The translations under genes and the position numbers were made by a program. A model generated the notes under the pieces. It ran no database searches. It was not told the DNA's origin and worked only from the letters and a program-made list of their open reading frames with translations. From Bacteroidales bacterium (GTDB lineage: Bacteria > Bacteroidota > Bacteroidia > Bacteroidales > UBA12170), in NCBI GenBank assembly GCA_016929955.1, contig JAFGHU010000073.1, positions 1 to 51,862 of the forward strand: a stretch of 51,862 nt of DNA, given 5' to 3'. Positions 1-8,376 of the stretch are shown in pieces (positions within the stretch are counted from its first letter, which is position 1; each line of letters opens with the position of its first letter).

Positions 1-637
1 CAGGCAGCTCAAACACCAAACCTATAGAAAGCGTTACCGTAACAACAGTGCTGATGTATGAGCTTAAAGAGATTTGGTTTTTTACCATTTCGCTTACATG
101 GTAGCCGCCAAAAAAATTAAGCGTTAAAGGAACAATTAAATAATACGCAAAAAATACGCCCAAATAAAACAAAATGGAAAACACAAGAACTGCTCCGCTC
201 GATGTTTTCCGCTCGTTGTCGTATAGCGCCGGCTTAATAAATCGCCAAAACTCATAGATCACATAAGGTGCTGCGACAATAAAACCTACCACAAAACTGA
301 TATACATATGGGTTAAAAACTGTCCCGACATATCGATATTGATAATTTCCAAGGCGAAATCTTTGACGCAGAAATAGTCAATGCCCAATAGTTGTCCTAA
401 AGCGCATAAAATCCGATTGGTTACAAAATCACCATTTTTAGGAGCCAGGATAATTTCGTTAAAAATAAAATCCTTATTTGTAAATGCAACAATAGCCAAT
501 ACAGCTATGGCGACAATCGACCGTACAAAAGTGCCGCGCAACTCAGTAAGATGATCCCAAAAAGACATTTCTTTCTCGTCGTTCACTTTTTCTTGCTTTG
601 GATTTTTGTTTTTCTTGTTGCTGATTTGTTCGGCCAT
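1..637 (-). CDS. tatC: Sec-independent translocase TatC, truncated by window edge
   Basis: Polytopic core of the twin-arginine translocase, which binds RR signal peptides of folded proteins at the inner membrane. I translated it by hand because the ORF track omits it. From the ATG complement at 637-635 the frame stays open for 212 codons to the window edge. After a polar Lys-rich tail of about 22 residues comes the family start MSFWDHLTELR (24-34), a first membrane helix near 38-54, and the conserved loop PYVIYEFWRFIKPALYDNERK-type segment (about 124-144), followed by helices at about 150-172 and 193-212. The C-terminal third lies outside the window. A plausible client in this window is the RR-signal ferredoxin at 18905. 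Identity is secure. Confidence 0.93.
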   Translation of the reverse strand, partial: MAEQISNKKNKNPKQEKVNDEKEMSFWDHLTELRGTFVRSIVAIAVLAIVAFTNKDFIFNEIILAPKNGDFVTNRILCALGQLLGIDYFCVKDFALEIINIDMSGQFLTHMYISFVVGFIVAAPYVIYEFWRFIKPALYDNERKTSSGAVLVFSILFYLGVFFAYYLIVPLTLNFFGGYHVSEMVKNQISLSSYISTVVTVTLSIGLVFELP

Positions 638-687
638 TGTAGATAAAAACGCAAATTTATAAATATTTTCAGGCTTTTTACCTGTAC

Positions 688-1257
688 TTAAAGACTATCG
701 CCCATTTTTATCAATTTATTTAAAAGGGCATAAACAGTAAGTCCCGAAACGGTTTTGATACCGAGCTTTCTGGTGATGTTTTTTCGGTGTGTAATAACCG
801 TATGTGTACTGATAAACAATTTATCGGCAATTTCTTTATTTGTGAATCCGCTGGCTACTTCGCGCACAATATCCAGTTCGCGATCGCTTAACACAGAATC
901 CGGTTTTTCGGCTGAGCTGTTTTTATCCATCAACGCCAAATTGCGTTTAAGTATATGTAAGATAGCACTTTCCGTATCGTCCAGAAAGAGATGCTCGGAA
1001 TTGCTGTAATTTGTTTCGAAATAATCCGGACGTGAATCAATCAATTTTATGATTTGGATGTTTTTATATCCGCTTAAATTGATATTTGATACTATTTCTG
1101 CCGATGCCAATACTAAGGCTATTGCTTGTTCTTTTAACAAGCGGTTTAATTCTTCGGCATAGCTTAGCTCAATAATTTTTTTTGCGGGATATAATTCCTT
1201 AATGATATCAGCAAGACCTTTACGAACAATAAAAGAAGAAGTAGCAATAACTATCAT
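688..1257 (-). CDS. LuxR-type DNA-binding regulator with a receiver-like domain lacking the phosphorylation Asp
   Basis: Probable transcription factor of the NarL/FixJ architecture, 189 residues. Residues 1-110 resemble a receiver fold (MIVIATSSFIVRKGL...) but the acidic pair normally after strand 1 is Thr-Ser, and the strand-3 position expected to carry the phospho-Asp reads LVLASAE. The C-terminal 123-180 is a good LuxR helix-turn-helix (LSDRELDIVREVASGFTNKEIADKL). It starts 4 bp after the upstream hemerythrin-like gene, so the two are almost certainly co-transcribed. The regulator is therefore likely phosphorylation-independent. Its signal is unknown; control by oxygen, nitric oxide or iron is only suggested by its neighbour. 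Confidence 0.8.
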   Translation of the reverse strand: MIVIATSSFIVRKGLADIIKELYPAKKIIELSYAEELNRLLKEQAIALVLASAEIVSNINLSGYKNIQIIKLIDSRPDYFETNYSNSEHLFLDDTESAILHILKRNLALMDKNSSAEKPDSVLSDRELDIVREVASGFTNKEIADKLFISTHTVITHRKNITRKLGIKTVSGLTVYALLNKLIKMGDSL

Positions 1258-1261
1258 GGTT

Positions 1262-1990
1262 TTATTTTTGAGCCAATAGAGTGTTCTCCATTTGCGTAAT
1301 TTGAGGTACGAGCACGTTGTTTTCTATTCGCGAATGATCGTTTAAATCTTGCTCCAGCGTAAATAATTCAACCAATATTCGATTCCGAATATAGCTGTCG
1401 TTGGGCCTAGGTAAATATTTGATTAATATATTTTTTAAATCAAAAAGTTTGGCTTCTATATCCGAATGTTCTTTTTCGTAACTCGTTACAGGAGAGCTGT
1501 TTATTTTATCTCTCAGCGATTGACTTAATTCTTTTTTATGGTAAGCATTGGCAATTTCGATCATATAAGGATACACCACTTTTTCTTCCAAAGAAATATG
1601 GGTGTACAGCTCTTTTTTATACTCTTCGAAAAAATTTTTAACCAGTAAAAACTCGTCTTTACTTAATTGCGAATGCTGGATGAGTAAATTGATACGGTTT
1701 TCAATTTCGGGGATGATGCGCTCTAAATAATAGGAATGTGTTTTTAATAAATAAGCCACAACATCTTTAACCGAATGTACTTGTAATTGCTTCGACAATT
1801 TATCATTTGTATCGAGAAAAGCATTCAGGATAGTGAGAAAAAATTCAACATCAACCTTTTGTTCCGAACAAACTTTTTCTATGGTTTTGTCTTGAAATCC
1901 AAGTTGAATGCCCAGGCGGTTTATCACCGGAAGCAGTAAGTAATTCCGATGAATGGCATCTGCCATTTTCATTTCTTTTTTAATCTGCAT
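1262..1990 (-). CDS. Hemerythrin-like HHE diiron protein
   Basis: Predicted cytoplasmic four-helix diiron protein of the hemerythrin HHE group, related to YtfE/ScdA/RIC iron-sulfur repair proteins. The ligand pattern is visible in order: KTHSYY, THISLEE with YP, YEKEHSD and NDHSRIE with VLVP, that is H, HxxxE, H, HxxxE. The N-terminal ~60 residues resemble the ScdA N-terminal domain but lack its Cys pair. The ORF track starts at a TTG at 2011, but that TTG is the end of a -7 promoter box (TATTTTTG complement, 2009-2016), so I chose the ATG at 1990 (242 residues). Oxygen/NO sensing or Fe-S repair is inferred from the family. Confidence 0.82.
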   Translation of the reverse strand: MQIKKEMKMADAIHRNYLLLPVINRLGIQLGFQDKTIEKVCSEQKVDVEFFLTILNAFLDTNDKLSKQLQVHSVKDVVAYLLKTHSYYLERIIPEIENRINLLIQHSQLSKDEFLLVKNFFEEYKKELYTHISLEEKVVYPYMIEIANAYHKKELSQSLRDKINSSPVTSYEKEHSDIEAKLFDLKNILIKYLPRPNDSYIRNRILVELFTLEQDLNDHSRIENNVLVPQITQMENTLLAQK

Positions 1991-2008
1991 AGTGTGCGCT
2001 TTAAAGTA

Positions 2009-2016
2009 CAAAAATA
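2009..2016 (-). promoter_or_regulatory. Putative -7 promoter box TATTTTTG for the hemerythrin/regulator operon
   Basis: Matches the Bacteroidota TAnnTTTG consensus about 18 nt before the ATG at 1990. No convincing TTTG -33 element is seen at the ideal spacing. The box overlaps the TTG that the ORF track uses as a start, which argues against that start. Confidence 0.5.
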
Positions 2017-2500
2017 CGAATTTCTTAATCTAAAGCTTTGCGAAAGAGAAAAGTTAGGGAATAAACAAGTTCCTAATAAAAATCAAAAGTAGAATTTGTA
2101 TCTTTATTAGATAAAATAAAAAAATGCCACTCCCTAGGGATGCCTACGGCGCAACTCATTAAAAAGCACTAGAGATAATTAATAAAAATAACACATAAAT
2201 ATTTGATAATTAACTTTATTGAGCCTTTTGGGATTCTTTTTCAATCATAGTATAATTTTTTTCTTTGTGAAACTTTGGGTTTTCTCAGTGGTTCTTTTCC
2301 CAAAGAGATGCCTTTGGCAGTGGAATAGCTATTACACTGAGTTACACAAAGAAGACGCAGAGCAGCTCAAAGTTAAAATTCTTTTCTTTAATTAAATAGT
2401 ACATCAAATAAGAAATAACTAAAATTATAATGCTTTGCTCCGTAAAGATGGAAAAGTATTCAATTACGAAAATTTTTAACCACCACAAATAAATCATTTA
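2017..2500. other. Non-coding stretch with decayed repeats
   Basis: About 500 bp between divergent genes with no credible ORF. It holds a perfect 10-bp palindrome TCCCTAGGGA near 2130 followed by GATGCCTACGGC, and a larger repeat at 2261-2374 listed separately. A similar GATGCCTTTGGC string occurs inside that repeat, so both may be remnants of one repeat family. Confidence 0.5.
2261..2374. repeat. Dispersed intergenic repeat, copy A, with inverted arms
   Basis: Left arm TTCTTTGTGAAACT (2261-2274) is matched in inverted orientation by AGTTACACAAAGAA (2340-2353), with one mismatch in 14. The right half from 2281 aligns with 41097-41177; the shared core is TTGGYAGTGKAATAGCTATT. From memory this resembles the 'ctctgtgtaactctgtg' intergenic repeats of many Bacteroidota. 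It appears degenerate and carries no gene. Confidence 0.55.
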
Positions 2501-2508
2501 TACCTTTG
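2501..2508 (+). promoter_or_regulatory. Putative -7 box TACCTTTG for the thioredoxin-panC unit
   Basis: TAnnTTTG consensus 25 nt before the ATG at 2534. No clear TTTG -33 element lies at the expected distance. Confidence 0.5.
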
Positions 2509-2533
2509 TCATTACTTATTTAAATTGAAAATT

Positions 2534-3043
2534 ATGAAACACTTGGTATTCGGTTTTTTATTATTCCTTTATAGTGGATTACAAGCGCAGGAATTAAATA
2601 AAGTGATTATTGATCCTGATTTAAATCGCGAAATTTTGGTGGGCTGGGTTGATCGTGCTGGCATTTCATCAAAAGATTATTTAAGTAACGAGCAGCAAAA
2701 GATGGATGCCTATCAAGCCGATGCTGAAGCCATTTCGTATTTGAAAGAAGCATTTTCTGCCGATAAAAGTTTACGAATTTTAGTGGTCTTTGGTACTTGG
2801 TGTGGCGATTCCAAAATGAATGTCCCCGACTTTTTTAAGGTGGCTGATTTGGCACAAATAAGCAATGTAAAGTATCTGGCTGTAAACAGAAAAAAGAACG
2901 CTAACGGTGTTGATATGAGCAAGATGCATATCGAGCGTGTGCCTACGTTTATTGTTTATCGCGGTGATAATGAAATTGGAAGAATTATCGAAAACCCAAA
3001 TTACACATTAGAAAACGATTTGGTTGCTATTTTAAAGAAATAA
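2534..3043 (+). CDS. Thioredoxin-family protein with CxxS motif
   Basis: Predicted exported thioredoxin-fold protein (169 residues) with signal peptide MKHLVFGFLLFLYSGLQAQ. The active-site strand reads VVFGTWCGDSK, so the second Cys of CxxC is Ser (CGDS). This WCGDS form occurs in a Bacteroidota thioredoxin subfamily, so it is probably not a mutation. The cis-Pro region is RVPTFIVY. The ORF track starts at a TTG (2525); I prefer the ATG at 2534 because it opens directly on the signal peptide. It lies 9 bp before panC and probably shares its transcript. Substrate unknown; a monothiol or isomerase-like role is inference. Confidence 0.78.
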   Translation: MKHLVFGFLLFLYSGLQAQELNKVIIDPDLNREILVGWVDRAGISSKDYLSNEQQKMDAYQADAEAISYLKEAFSADKSLRILVVFGTWCGDSKMNVPDFFKVADLAQISNVKYLAVNRKKNANGVDMSKMHIERVPTFIVYRGDNEIGRIIENPNYTLENDLVAILKK

Positions 3044-3052
3044 ATAATTTCG

Positions 3053-3889
3053 ATGCAAGTATTTGAGCGCAAGGCAGATTTGACTCAATTTGTCGATCAA
3101 ATCAAAGCCGAAAGTAAAAGCATTGGTTTTGTGCCTACTATGGGTGCACTGCATGCCGGGCATATCCTTTTGGTTACAGAGGCAAAAAAGCAAGCCGATG
3201 TCGTGGTGGCCAGCATTTTTGTCAACCCCATTCAGTTTAATAATGCCGAAGATCTTAAAAAATACCCCCGAACTTTTGACAGCGATCGGAAAATGTTGGA
3301 AGAAGCGGGTTGCGATATTGTTTTTTTTCCATCGGTAGAGGAAATGTATCCTGAAGAAGAGATTGAAGAATCTTATGATTTTGGTGCTTTAGAAAAGGTA
3401 ATGGAGGGAGCCGCCCGACCAGGACATTTTAATGGAGTAGCTGTTGTTGTAAAGCGATTATTTGATCTTGTCCGTCCGGATAAAGCCTTCTTTGGCAAGA
3501 AAGATTTTCAGCAATTGGCCATTATCAGAGCCTTGGTAAAACAAATGGCCAGTCCTGTTAAGATAATTGGGCTAGACACGGTCAGAGAAAAAGACGGCTT
3601 GGCAATGAGCTCCCGAAACAGAAGATTATCGGAAGTACAGCGCGAGCAAGCCGTTGAATTATCGCAAGTTCTTAACTTTATCAAGCAAAATAAAAACAAG
3701 TCAAGGCCCGAAGAATTGGAAAAAGAAGCGAGCCGTAAATTAGCGCACAATTTTAAAGTAGAATACATCCAAATAGTGGATGGAAATAGCTTACAACCGA
3801 TAAGCGATTGGAGTCAATCTGATTATCCTGTGGCTTGCGCTGCTGCTTTTCTGGGTGATATTCGTTTAATAGATAATTTGGAGTTATAA
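3053..3889 (+). CDS. panC: Pantoate--beta-alanine ligase
   Basis: Last step of pantothenate synthesis: ATP-dependent condensation of pantoate with beta-alanine in the cytoplasm. The HIGH-type nucleotide-binding motif is MGALHAGH (30-37), FVNPIQFN follows, and the KMSKS-like loop is MSSRNRRLS (about 182-190). At 278 residues it has the normal family length. It sits directly ahead of panD, which supplies the beta-alanine, so the pair forms a compact vitamin B5 module. There is a 91-bp gap to panD with its own promoter-like box. Confidence 0.97.
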   Translation: MQVFERKADLTQFVDQIKAESKSIGFVPTMGALHAGHILLVTEAKKQADVVVASIFVNPIQFNNAEDLKKYPRTFDSDRKMLEEAGCDIVFFPSVEEMYPEEEIEESYDFGALEKVMEGAARPGHFNGVAVVVKRLFDLVRPDKAFFGKKDFQQLAIIRALVKQMASPVKIIGLDTVREKDGLAMSSRNRRLSEVQREQAVELSQVLNFIKQNKNKSRPEELEKEASRKLAHNFKVEYIQIVDGNSLQPISDWSQSDYPVACAAAFLGDIRLIDNLEL

Positions 3890-3941
3890 GCTTGTATACT
3901 GGGATTCAGTTCTTAAAAATCCATTAAAATATCTAGCTGGC

Positions 3942-3973
3942 TTGATTGTATTCTAAAATAATGGTTAATTTTG
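3942..3973 (+). promoter_or_regulatory. Putative promoter of panD
   Basis: TTG at 3942-3944 (and again 3946-3948), then TAATTTTG at 3966-3973, with the panD ATG only 7 nt downstream at 3981. This fits -33/-7 Bacteroidota promoters and implies a very short or absent leader. Confidence 0.5.
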
Positions 3974-3980
3974 CAGTCTT

Positions 3981-4331
3981 ATGCGAATTGAAGTCTTAAA
4001 ATCGAAAATCCACCGCGTTGGCATTACCGAAGCCAATCTGGATTATATTGGCAGTATTACCATTGATGAAGATCTTATGGATGCTGTTAATATCATTGAA
4101 AATGAACGCGTTCATATTTACAATATAACCAATGGAAATCGTTTTGATACCTATGTCATTAAAGGAGAGCGTGGCAGTAGTGTTATTGGTATTAATGGCG
4201 CCGCAGCACGAAAAGTAGCTGTAAAAGACAAGATTATTATCGTTTCTTACGCCAGCATGGATTTTGAAGAAGCCAAAAAGCATAAGCCGATGATTATTTT
4301 TCCTGACGATAATAATAAAATCCCACTTTAA
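3981..4331 (+). CDS. panD: Aspartate 1-decarboxylase
   Basis: Pyruvoyl-dependent enzyme converting L-aspartate to beta-alanine for PanC. The zymogen self-cleaves between Gly24 and Ser25, visible in YIGSITID, to make the pyruvoyl group. At 116 residues it is typical of the family, and the TNGxRFxTY-like stretch ([12 protein letters not shown]) and NGAAARK are conserved. Its stop codon abuts the GTG start of the next gene, so translation is probably coupled. Confidence 0.97.
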   Translation: MRIEVLKSKIHRVGITEANLDYIGSITIDEDLMDAVNIIENERVHIYNITNGNRFDTYVIKGERGSSVIGINGAAARKVAVKDKIIIVSYASMDFEEAKKHKPMIIFPDDNNKIPL

Positions 4332-5345
4332 GTGAAGGGTATCTTTATAGCTATAATTAAATATCTATTTTTTGTTGCTTTAGGCGTGTCTCTACTTTTT
4401 TTGGCTTTTCGCGGATTGGCATTAAAAGAATTGTGGGAAGAACTGAAAACAGCAAATTATTGGTGGTTTTTGGGTGCTATTTTATTGGCTATTGTTAGTC
4501 ATATTTTCAGAGCTTTGCGATGGAATTTGCTGATTAACCAAATGGGTTATAAAACAAGAACTTCCACAACGTTTTATTCGGTAATGATGGGCTATCTGGC
4601 CAATCTGGCTTTGCCTCGCTTGGGCGAAGTTACGCGCTGTGGTTTTTTGGCAAAGAAAGAAAAAATTCCTTTTAATGCATTGTTTGGAACGGTGATTGCC
4701 GAACGTGTTTTCGATTTGGTTGTTTTGCTACTCATTATTGGCATTGTTGTTCTTGTTCAAATCCAAAAAATTGGCGGCTTTATAAATGAAATGCTGGTGC
4801 AACCTTTGTTGGGAGTTTATTCCGGTAATGTTACCGCCATTGTTTTGGTAACAGCAGGTCTGGCGCTTTTAGTGCTTGTATTCCTTTTTGTCTTTCGGAG
4901 ATCAAAACCCTGGTTAAAAACTACGCTAGCCTATCAAAAGTTGGAATCTTTTATCGATGGTTTTGTAGAGGGATTAAAAAGTATTGGCAAATTGAAGCAA
5001 AGAATACTGTTTCTGTTTCATACTTTTATGATTTGGTTGCTCTATTTATTGATGATAATTTTGCCTTTCAAGGCATTTCCTGAAACCGCTCATCTTAATT
5101 TTCTCGATGGCGTTACCGTATTAGGAATAGGCAGTTTGGGCATAGTAGCTCCGGTTCCCGGTGGAATTGGTTCCTATCATTTTGTTGTAACCGAGGTGCT
5201 ATCGCAATTGTATGAGGTGCCGGTTAAAGTGGCAGCGGCATATGCTACGGCCAATCATGCAGCACAAACACTTATGTTTATAGTGATTGGTATTGTGTCT
5301 TATTTTCTGTTAATTTTGGTAAAAACAAAAGCACGTAATGCATAA
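4332..5345 (+). CDS. UPF0104 / LPG-synthase-TM-like integral membrane protein
   Basis: A 337-residue protein with about eight hydrophobic helices, of the lysylphosphatidylglycerol synthase transmembrane (flippase-like) family. Family marks include FRALRWNLLI near the second helix, LPRLGEVTRC and PVPGGIGSYH. It lacks the soluble aminoacyltransferase domain of MprF, so it is the membrane part only. The GTG start follows the panD stop with no gap. It overlaps rfaE2 by 8 bp. A role in moving or handling lipids in the inner membrane is inferred; the substrate is unknown. Confidence 0.85.
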   Translation: MKGIFIAIIKYLFFVALGVSLLFLAFRGLALKELWEELKTANYWWFLGAILLAIVSHIFRALRWNLLINQMGYKTRTSTTFYSVMMGYLANLALPRLGEVTRCGFLAKKEKIPFNALFGTVIAERVFDLVVLLLIIGIVVLVQIQKIGGFINEMLVQPLLGVYSGNVTAIVLVTAGLALLVLVFLFVFRRSKPWLKTTLAYQKLESFIDGFVEGLKSIGKLKQRILFLFHTFMIWLLYLLMIILPFKAFPETAHLNFLDGVTVLGIGSLGIVAPVPGGIGSYHFVVTEVLSQLYEVPVKVAAAYATANHAAQTLMFIVIGIVSYFLLILVKTKARNA

Positions 5346-5829
5346 GCTGGATAAAATCAAACAGAAAATTCAAACGAAAGCCTCGCTCGATCTTCTGTTA
5401 AAGCAATGGGAAAAACAAAACAAGAAAATCGTTTTCACCAACGGATGTTTCGATTTACTCCATCGTGGGCATATCGAATACCTCTCTAAAGCGGCTGATT
5501 TAGGTGATGTTTTATTTATTGGCGTAAATACGGATGCTTCGGTGCGTAAACTAAAAGGAAATAATAGACCTTTGCAAGACGAATACAGTCGCCTGCTTAT
5601 CTTAAGCGCTTTGGAATTTGTAGATGCGCTTATTCTTTTCGATGAAGAAACCCCTTATGAACTTATCCAAAGGGTGCAGCCCCATGTATTGGTAAAAGGT
5701 GCCGACTATAAACCGGAAAATATTGTTGGTTACGATATTGTAAAAGCAAGAGGTGGTGAAATTAAAACGATCGATTTTTTAAGTGGATTTTCTACCAGTG
5801 AATTGGAACGCAAAATTAAAGAAGGATAA
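5338..5829 (+). CDS. rfaE2: RfaE2-type D-glycero-beta-D-manno-heptose 1-phosphate adenylyltransferase
   Basis: Cytidylyltransferase-like enzyme of 163 residues. It carries the nucleotide-binding motif FTNGCFDLLHRGH (33-45), the KLKGNNRPLQ loop, and a GADYKPENIVG segment that matches the C-terminal HldE/RfaE domain II. It activates heptose 1-phosphate with ATP for lipopolysaccharide inner-core synthesis. The kinase half (RfaE1) is not fused and not in the window. The start codon lies inside the end of the membrane gene. Confidence 0.9.
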   Translation: MHKLDKIKQKIQTKASLDLLLKQWEKQNKKIVFTNGCFDLLHRGHIEYLSKAADLGDVLFIGVNTDASVRKLKGNNRPLQDEYSRLLILSALEFVDALILFDEETPYELIQRVQPHVLVKGADYKPENIVGYDIVKARGGEIKTIDFLSGFSTSELERKIKEG

Positions 5830-5894
5830 TTGCTTTGGTCAATTGCTAATTCAAAGCGAATCGCTTATCTTCGTGCTTTCAAGAATAGATTTTC

Positions 5895-7262
5895 ATGGCT
5901 AAAATTAAAACCACTTTCTTTTGTCAAAATTGCGGTGCTGAATCACCAAAATGGATAGGTAAATGTCCTTCTTGCGGACAATGGAATACTTTTGTTGAGG
6001 AGGTTATTCAAAAAACGGAAGCAAAAGAGCCATGGATAAAGTCAGATGCACACACAAAAAAAATTACACCAAAACGCATTGCTGATATCGAGCTTGGCCA
6101 ACAACAGCGCTTGGATACCCAAAATAAAGAATTAAATCGTGTTTTAGGAGGAGGTTTGGTTCCCGGTTCAATTGTATTGCTTGGTGGCGAACCCGGAATA
6201 GGAAAATCTACATTGCTATTGCAAGTGGCTTTGCAGATGAAAAATCAAAAAGTACTTTATGTTTCGGGTGAGGAAAGTGAGCAGCAAATTCGCATGCGTG
6301 CCGATCGCTTAAACCTGACCATGTCGGAAACCTATATTTTAACAGAGACAAATACCCAAAGAATTGCTCAAGCCATTCGCGATATTCAGCCGGATGTACT
6401 TATTGTTGATTCCATACAAACCATGCAAACAGAGCATATCGAGTCTACTGCAGGAAGTATTTCTCAGATTCGCGAAAGCGCAGGTGAGTTTCATAAATTT
6501 GCAAAACAGAGCAATACTCCTGTACTATTAATTGGCCATATTACAAAAGACGGAAGTTTGGCGGGACCAAAAATTCTGGAGCATATGGTGGATAGTGTTT
6601 TGCATTTTGAAGGCGATCGCAATTATGGCTATCGGATTTTGCGCTCGGTGAAGAATCGTTTTGGTTCCACGTCGGAATTGGGTATTTATGAAATGCAAAA
6701 TACGGGTTTGAGAGAAGTCTCAAATCCATCGGAGATTCTGCTTTCTCATCGCGATCAGATGCTTAGTGGTATCGCTATTGGCTCAACTATGGAAGGCATG
6801 CGGCCGATGTTAATTGAGATTCAGGCTTTGGTAAGCTCAGCCGCTTACGGAACACCACAGCGTTCTACCACCGGATTTGATGGCCGTCGCCTAAATATGT
6901 TGCTTGCTGTATTGGAAAAAAGAGCCGGTTTTCGGTTGGGTGCAAAAGATGTTTTTGTGAATGTGGCCGGCGGAATCAAAGTCGACGATCCGGCCATTGA
7001 TTTAGCAGTAGTATGTGCTATTTTATCATCGAATGAAGATATCGAAATTGATGATAAAACCTGTTTTGCTGCCGAAGTAGGTTTGTCGGGAGAGATTCGC
7101 TCCGTAAATAGAATAGAACAAAGAATATCAGAGGCCGAAAAATTGGGTTTTGAACGCATCATAATTTCCAAATTCAATCAAAAAGCAATTCCCAAAAGTG
7201 CAAAAATAGAAGTGATTGCTGTTAATAAAGTGGAAGAAGTTTTTAAATATGTTTTCGCTTAA
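5895..7262 (+). CDS. radA: DNA repair protein RadA
   Basis: Branch-migration ATPase that assists RecA in recombinational repair. A zinc finger lies at C10/C13/C24/C27 (CQNC...CPSC), Walker A is GEPGIGKST (98-106), the RadA-specific KNRFG motif follows at about 253, and the C-terminal Lon-protease-like domain starts near 300. It is full length at 455 residues. The 65-bp gap upstream contains TATCTTCG, one mismatch from the -7 consensus. Its stop is 1 bp from the stop of the convergent gene at 7264, leaving no room for a terminator. Confidence 0.97.
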   Translation: MAKIKTTFFCQNCGAESPKWIGKCPSCGQWNTFVEEVIQKTEAKEPWIKSDAHTKKITPKRIADIELGQQQRLDTQNKELNRVLGGGLVPGSIVLLGGEPGIGKSTLLLQVALQMKNQKVLYVSGEESEQQIRMRADRLNLTMSETYILTETNTQRIAQAIRDIQPDVLIVDSIQTMQTEHIESTAGSISQIRESAGEFHKFAKQSNTPVLLIGHITKDGSLAGPKILEHMVDSVLHFEGDRNYGYRILRSVKNRFGSTSELGIYEMQNTGLREVSNPSEILLSHRDQMLSGIAIGSTMEGMRPMLIEIQALVSSAAYGTPQRSTTGFDGRRLNMLLAVLEKRAGFRLGAKDVFVNVAGGIKVDDPAIDLAVVCAILSSNEDIEIDDKTCFAAEVGLSGEIRSVNRIEQRISEAEKLGFERIIISKFNQKAIPKSAKIEVIAVNKVEEVFKYVFA

Positions 7263-7263
7263 A

Positions 7264-8049
7264 TTACAATTGTTTAAGCTTTTTATAAATTTCGTATTTT
7301 TTTTGCAGTTCCGCAATTAGCTCATAGTCAGTAGAATTTAGCAAGAAGCTGAAGTCGAAGCGACAAAATTCTATAAAAATGTCCAGTTCTTCATTAGGTA
7401 TCATTGGAAGCATTTTTGCAATTCGATTTCTGTTATAGCGGTTTTGGACTTGCTTATTATTTGTATCATTAGCCAAAACTTTACGATACTTTTTCATCAT
7501 TTTTCCCTTATGACTAAAAGTATTATAAAGCGCTGTGATTGGCCCACCTAAAGAAACACTTCCCTGATTTTCGTCATTTTCATCCGGTATATGCCGTTTA
7601 ATTTGCGGCAATTGTATTTCTGCAAAAGCCTTTTCTTCGGGTAAATCCAACTGAACAAGTGCATGTTTGAACTGTAAGACCGTTTTATAGGGTGCAATAG
7701 TAAATTCTTTTAGTTCGTAAGTGCGTGGTTTTAACTGAATGGGGAAATCATTAATTATTTTTGAGGAATCATTAACGATGTAAAATCCATCGTCAAAACC
7801 AATAGCTGTAATCTTTAATAAATCGCCCTGACGAAAAGGAATCACATAGCGTCCATCTTCGTCGGCAACTACTTTTGTTTTGAGCATTTGGTTGCTAATT
7901 ACGGCAAAACTAATGGGATTGTAATTGGAACTATTTCTTACAATACCGATAACAAGATGCGTGGTATCTTGGGCCAATAAAGAAAAGTGTATTCCCAGAA
8001 GCAAAAAGAGCAATACTGCTTTTCGGTTTTTTTGAGCAAGAGCTTTCAT
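7264..8049 (-). CDS. Exported protein with carboxypeptidase-like regulatory domain
   Basis: A 261-residue secreted or periplasmic protein. A signal peptide ends around FSLLAQ (residue ~26), and residues ~30-115 form a CarboxypepD_reg-like beta-sandwich (VIGIVRNSSNYNPISFAVI, DEDGRYVIP, ITAIGF). The rest is charged and helix-prone with no family I recognise. In Bacteroidota this domain often precedes TonB-dependent receptors, but no barrel follows here, so the protein stands alone. Function unknown. Two perfect palindromes lie upstream of its start (8100-8166). Confidence 0.75.
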   Translation of the reverse strand: MKALAQKNRKAVLLFLLLGIHFSLLAQDTTHLVIGIVRNSSNYNPISFAVISNQMLKTKVVADEDGRYVIPFRQGDLLKITAIGFDDGFYIVNDSSKIINDFPIQLKPRTYELKEFTIAPYKTVLQFKHALVQLDLPEEKAFAEIQLPQIKRHIPDENDENQGSVSLGGPITALYNTFSHKGKMMKKYRKVLANDTNNKQVQNRYNRNRIAKMLPMIPNEELDIFIEFCRFDFSFLLNSTDYELIAELQKKYEIYKKLKQL

Positions 8050-8097
8050 TTACACTTCTTTTATGCTAAAATATAGAAATTATGGTTTTCCAATTGT

Positions 8098-8281
8098 TAA
8101 TAAGCAATAATTGCTGTTAATCCTTGTTAAATCGAGTGAGACTATGATTTTGAATTTCAAAATCATTTGGCCGAACTGATCCCGTGCGATAGTCGAGGGT
8201 TCTAATAGGTTTTATTCCCCGTATCTTGATGCGTTTAAGAATTAGTGCCTACATCGAGATACAACGTCAGCTTGCTGCAAG
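8098..8281. repeat. Palindrome-rich intergenic element
   Basis: Four symmetrical motifs cluster here. AGCAATaATTGCT lies near 8103. A perfect 11+1+11 palindrome with arms ATGATTTTGAA / TTCAAAATCAT covers 8144-8166. A stem GTATCTTGATG / CATCGAGATAC (8221-8231 with 8252-8262) closes with one G.U pair. CTTGCTGCAAG covers 8271-8281. No ORF is present in 8050-8456. The last part resembles, from memory, REP-like hairpins of Bacteroidota, and I read it as a degenerate repeat plus possible operator sites for the 7264-8049 gene. Confidence 0.5.
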
Positions 8282-8376
8282 GAGTTTCATTCAAGAGCAA
8301 AACGCAGCTTATTCAAAAGGAATTGGCGGCAGATTTTTAACGATTAGCCAGTAACATTTACTTTAATCTAAGCAGC

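Noticed and set aside
2534-3043. Loss of the second active-site Cys in the thioredoxin-like protein as a mutation
   Set aside because: WCGDS appears to be a normal form in this subfamily, so it is not treated as degenerate.
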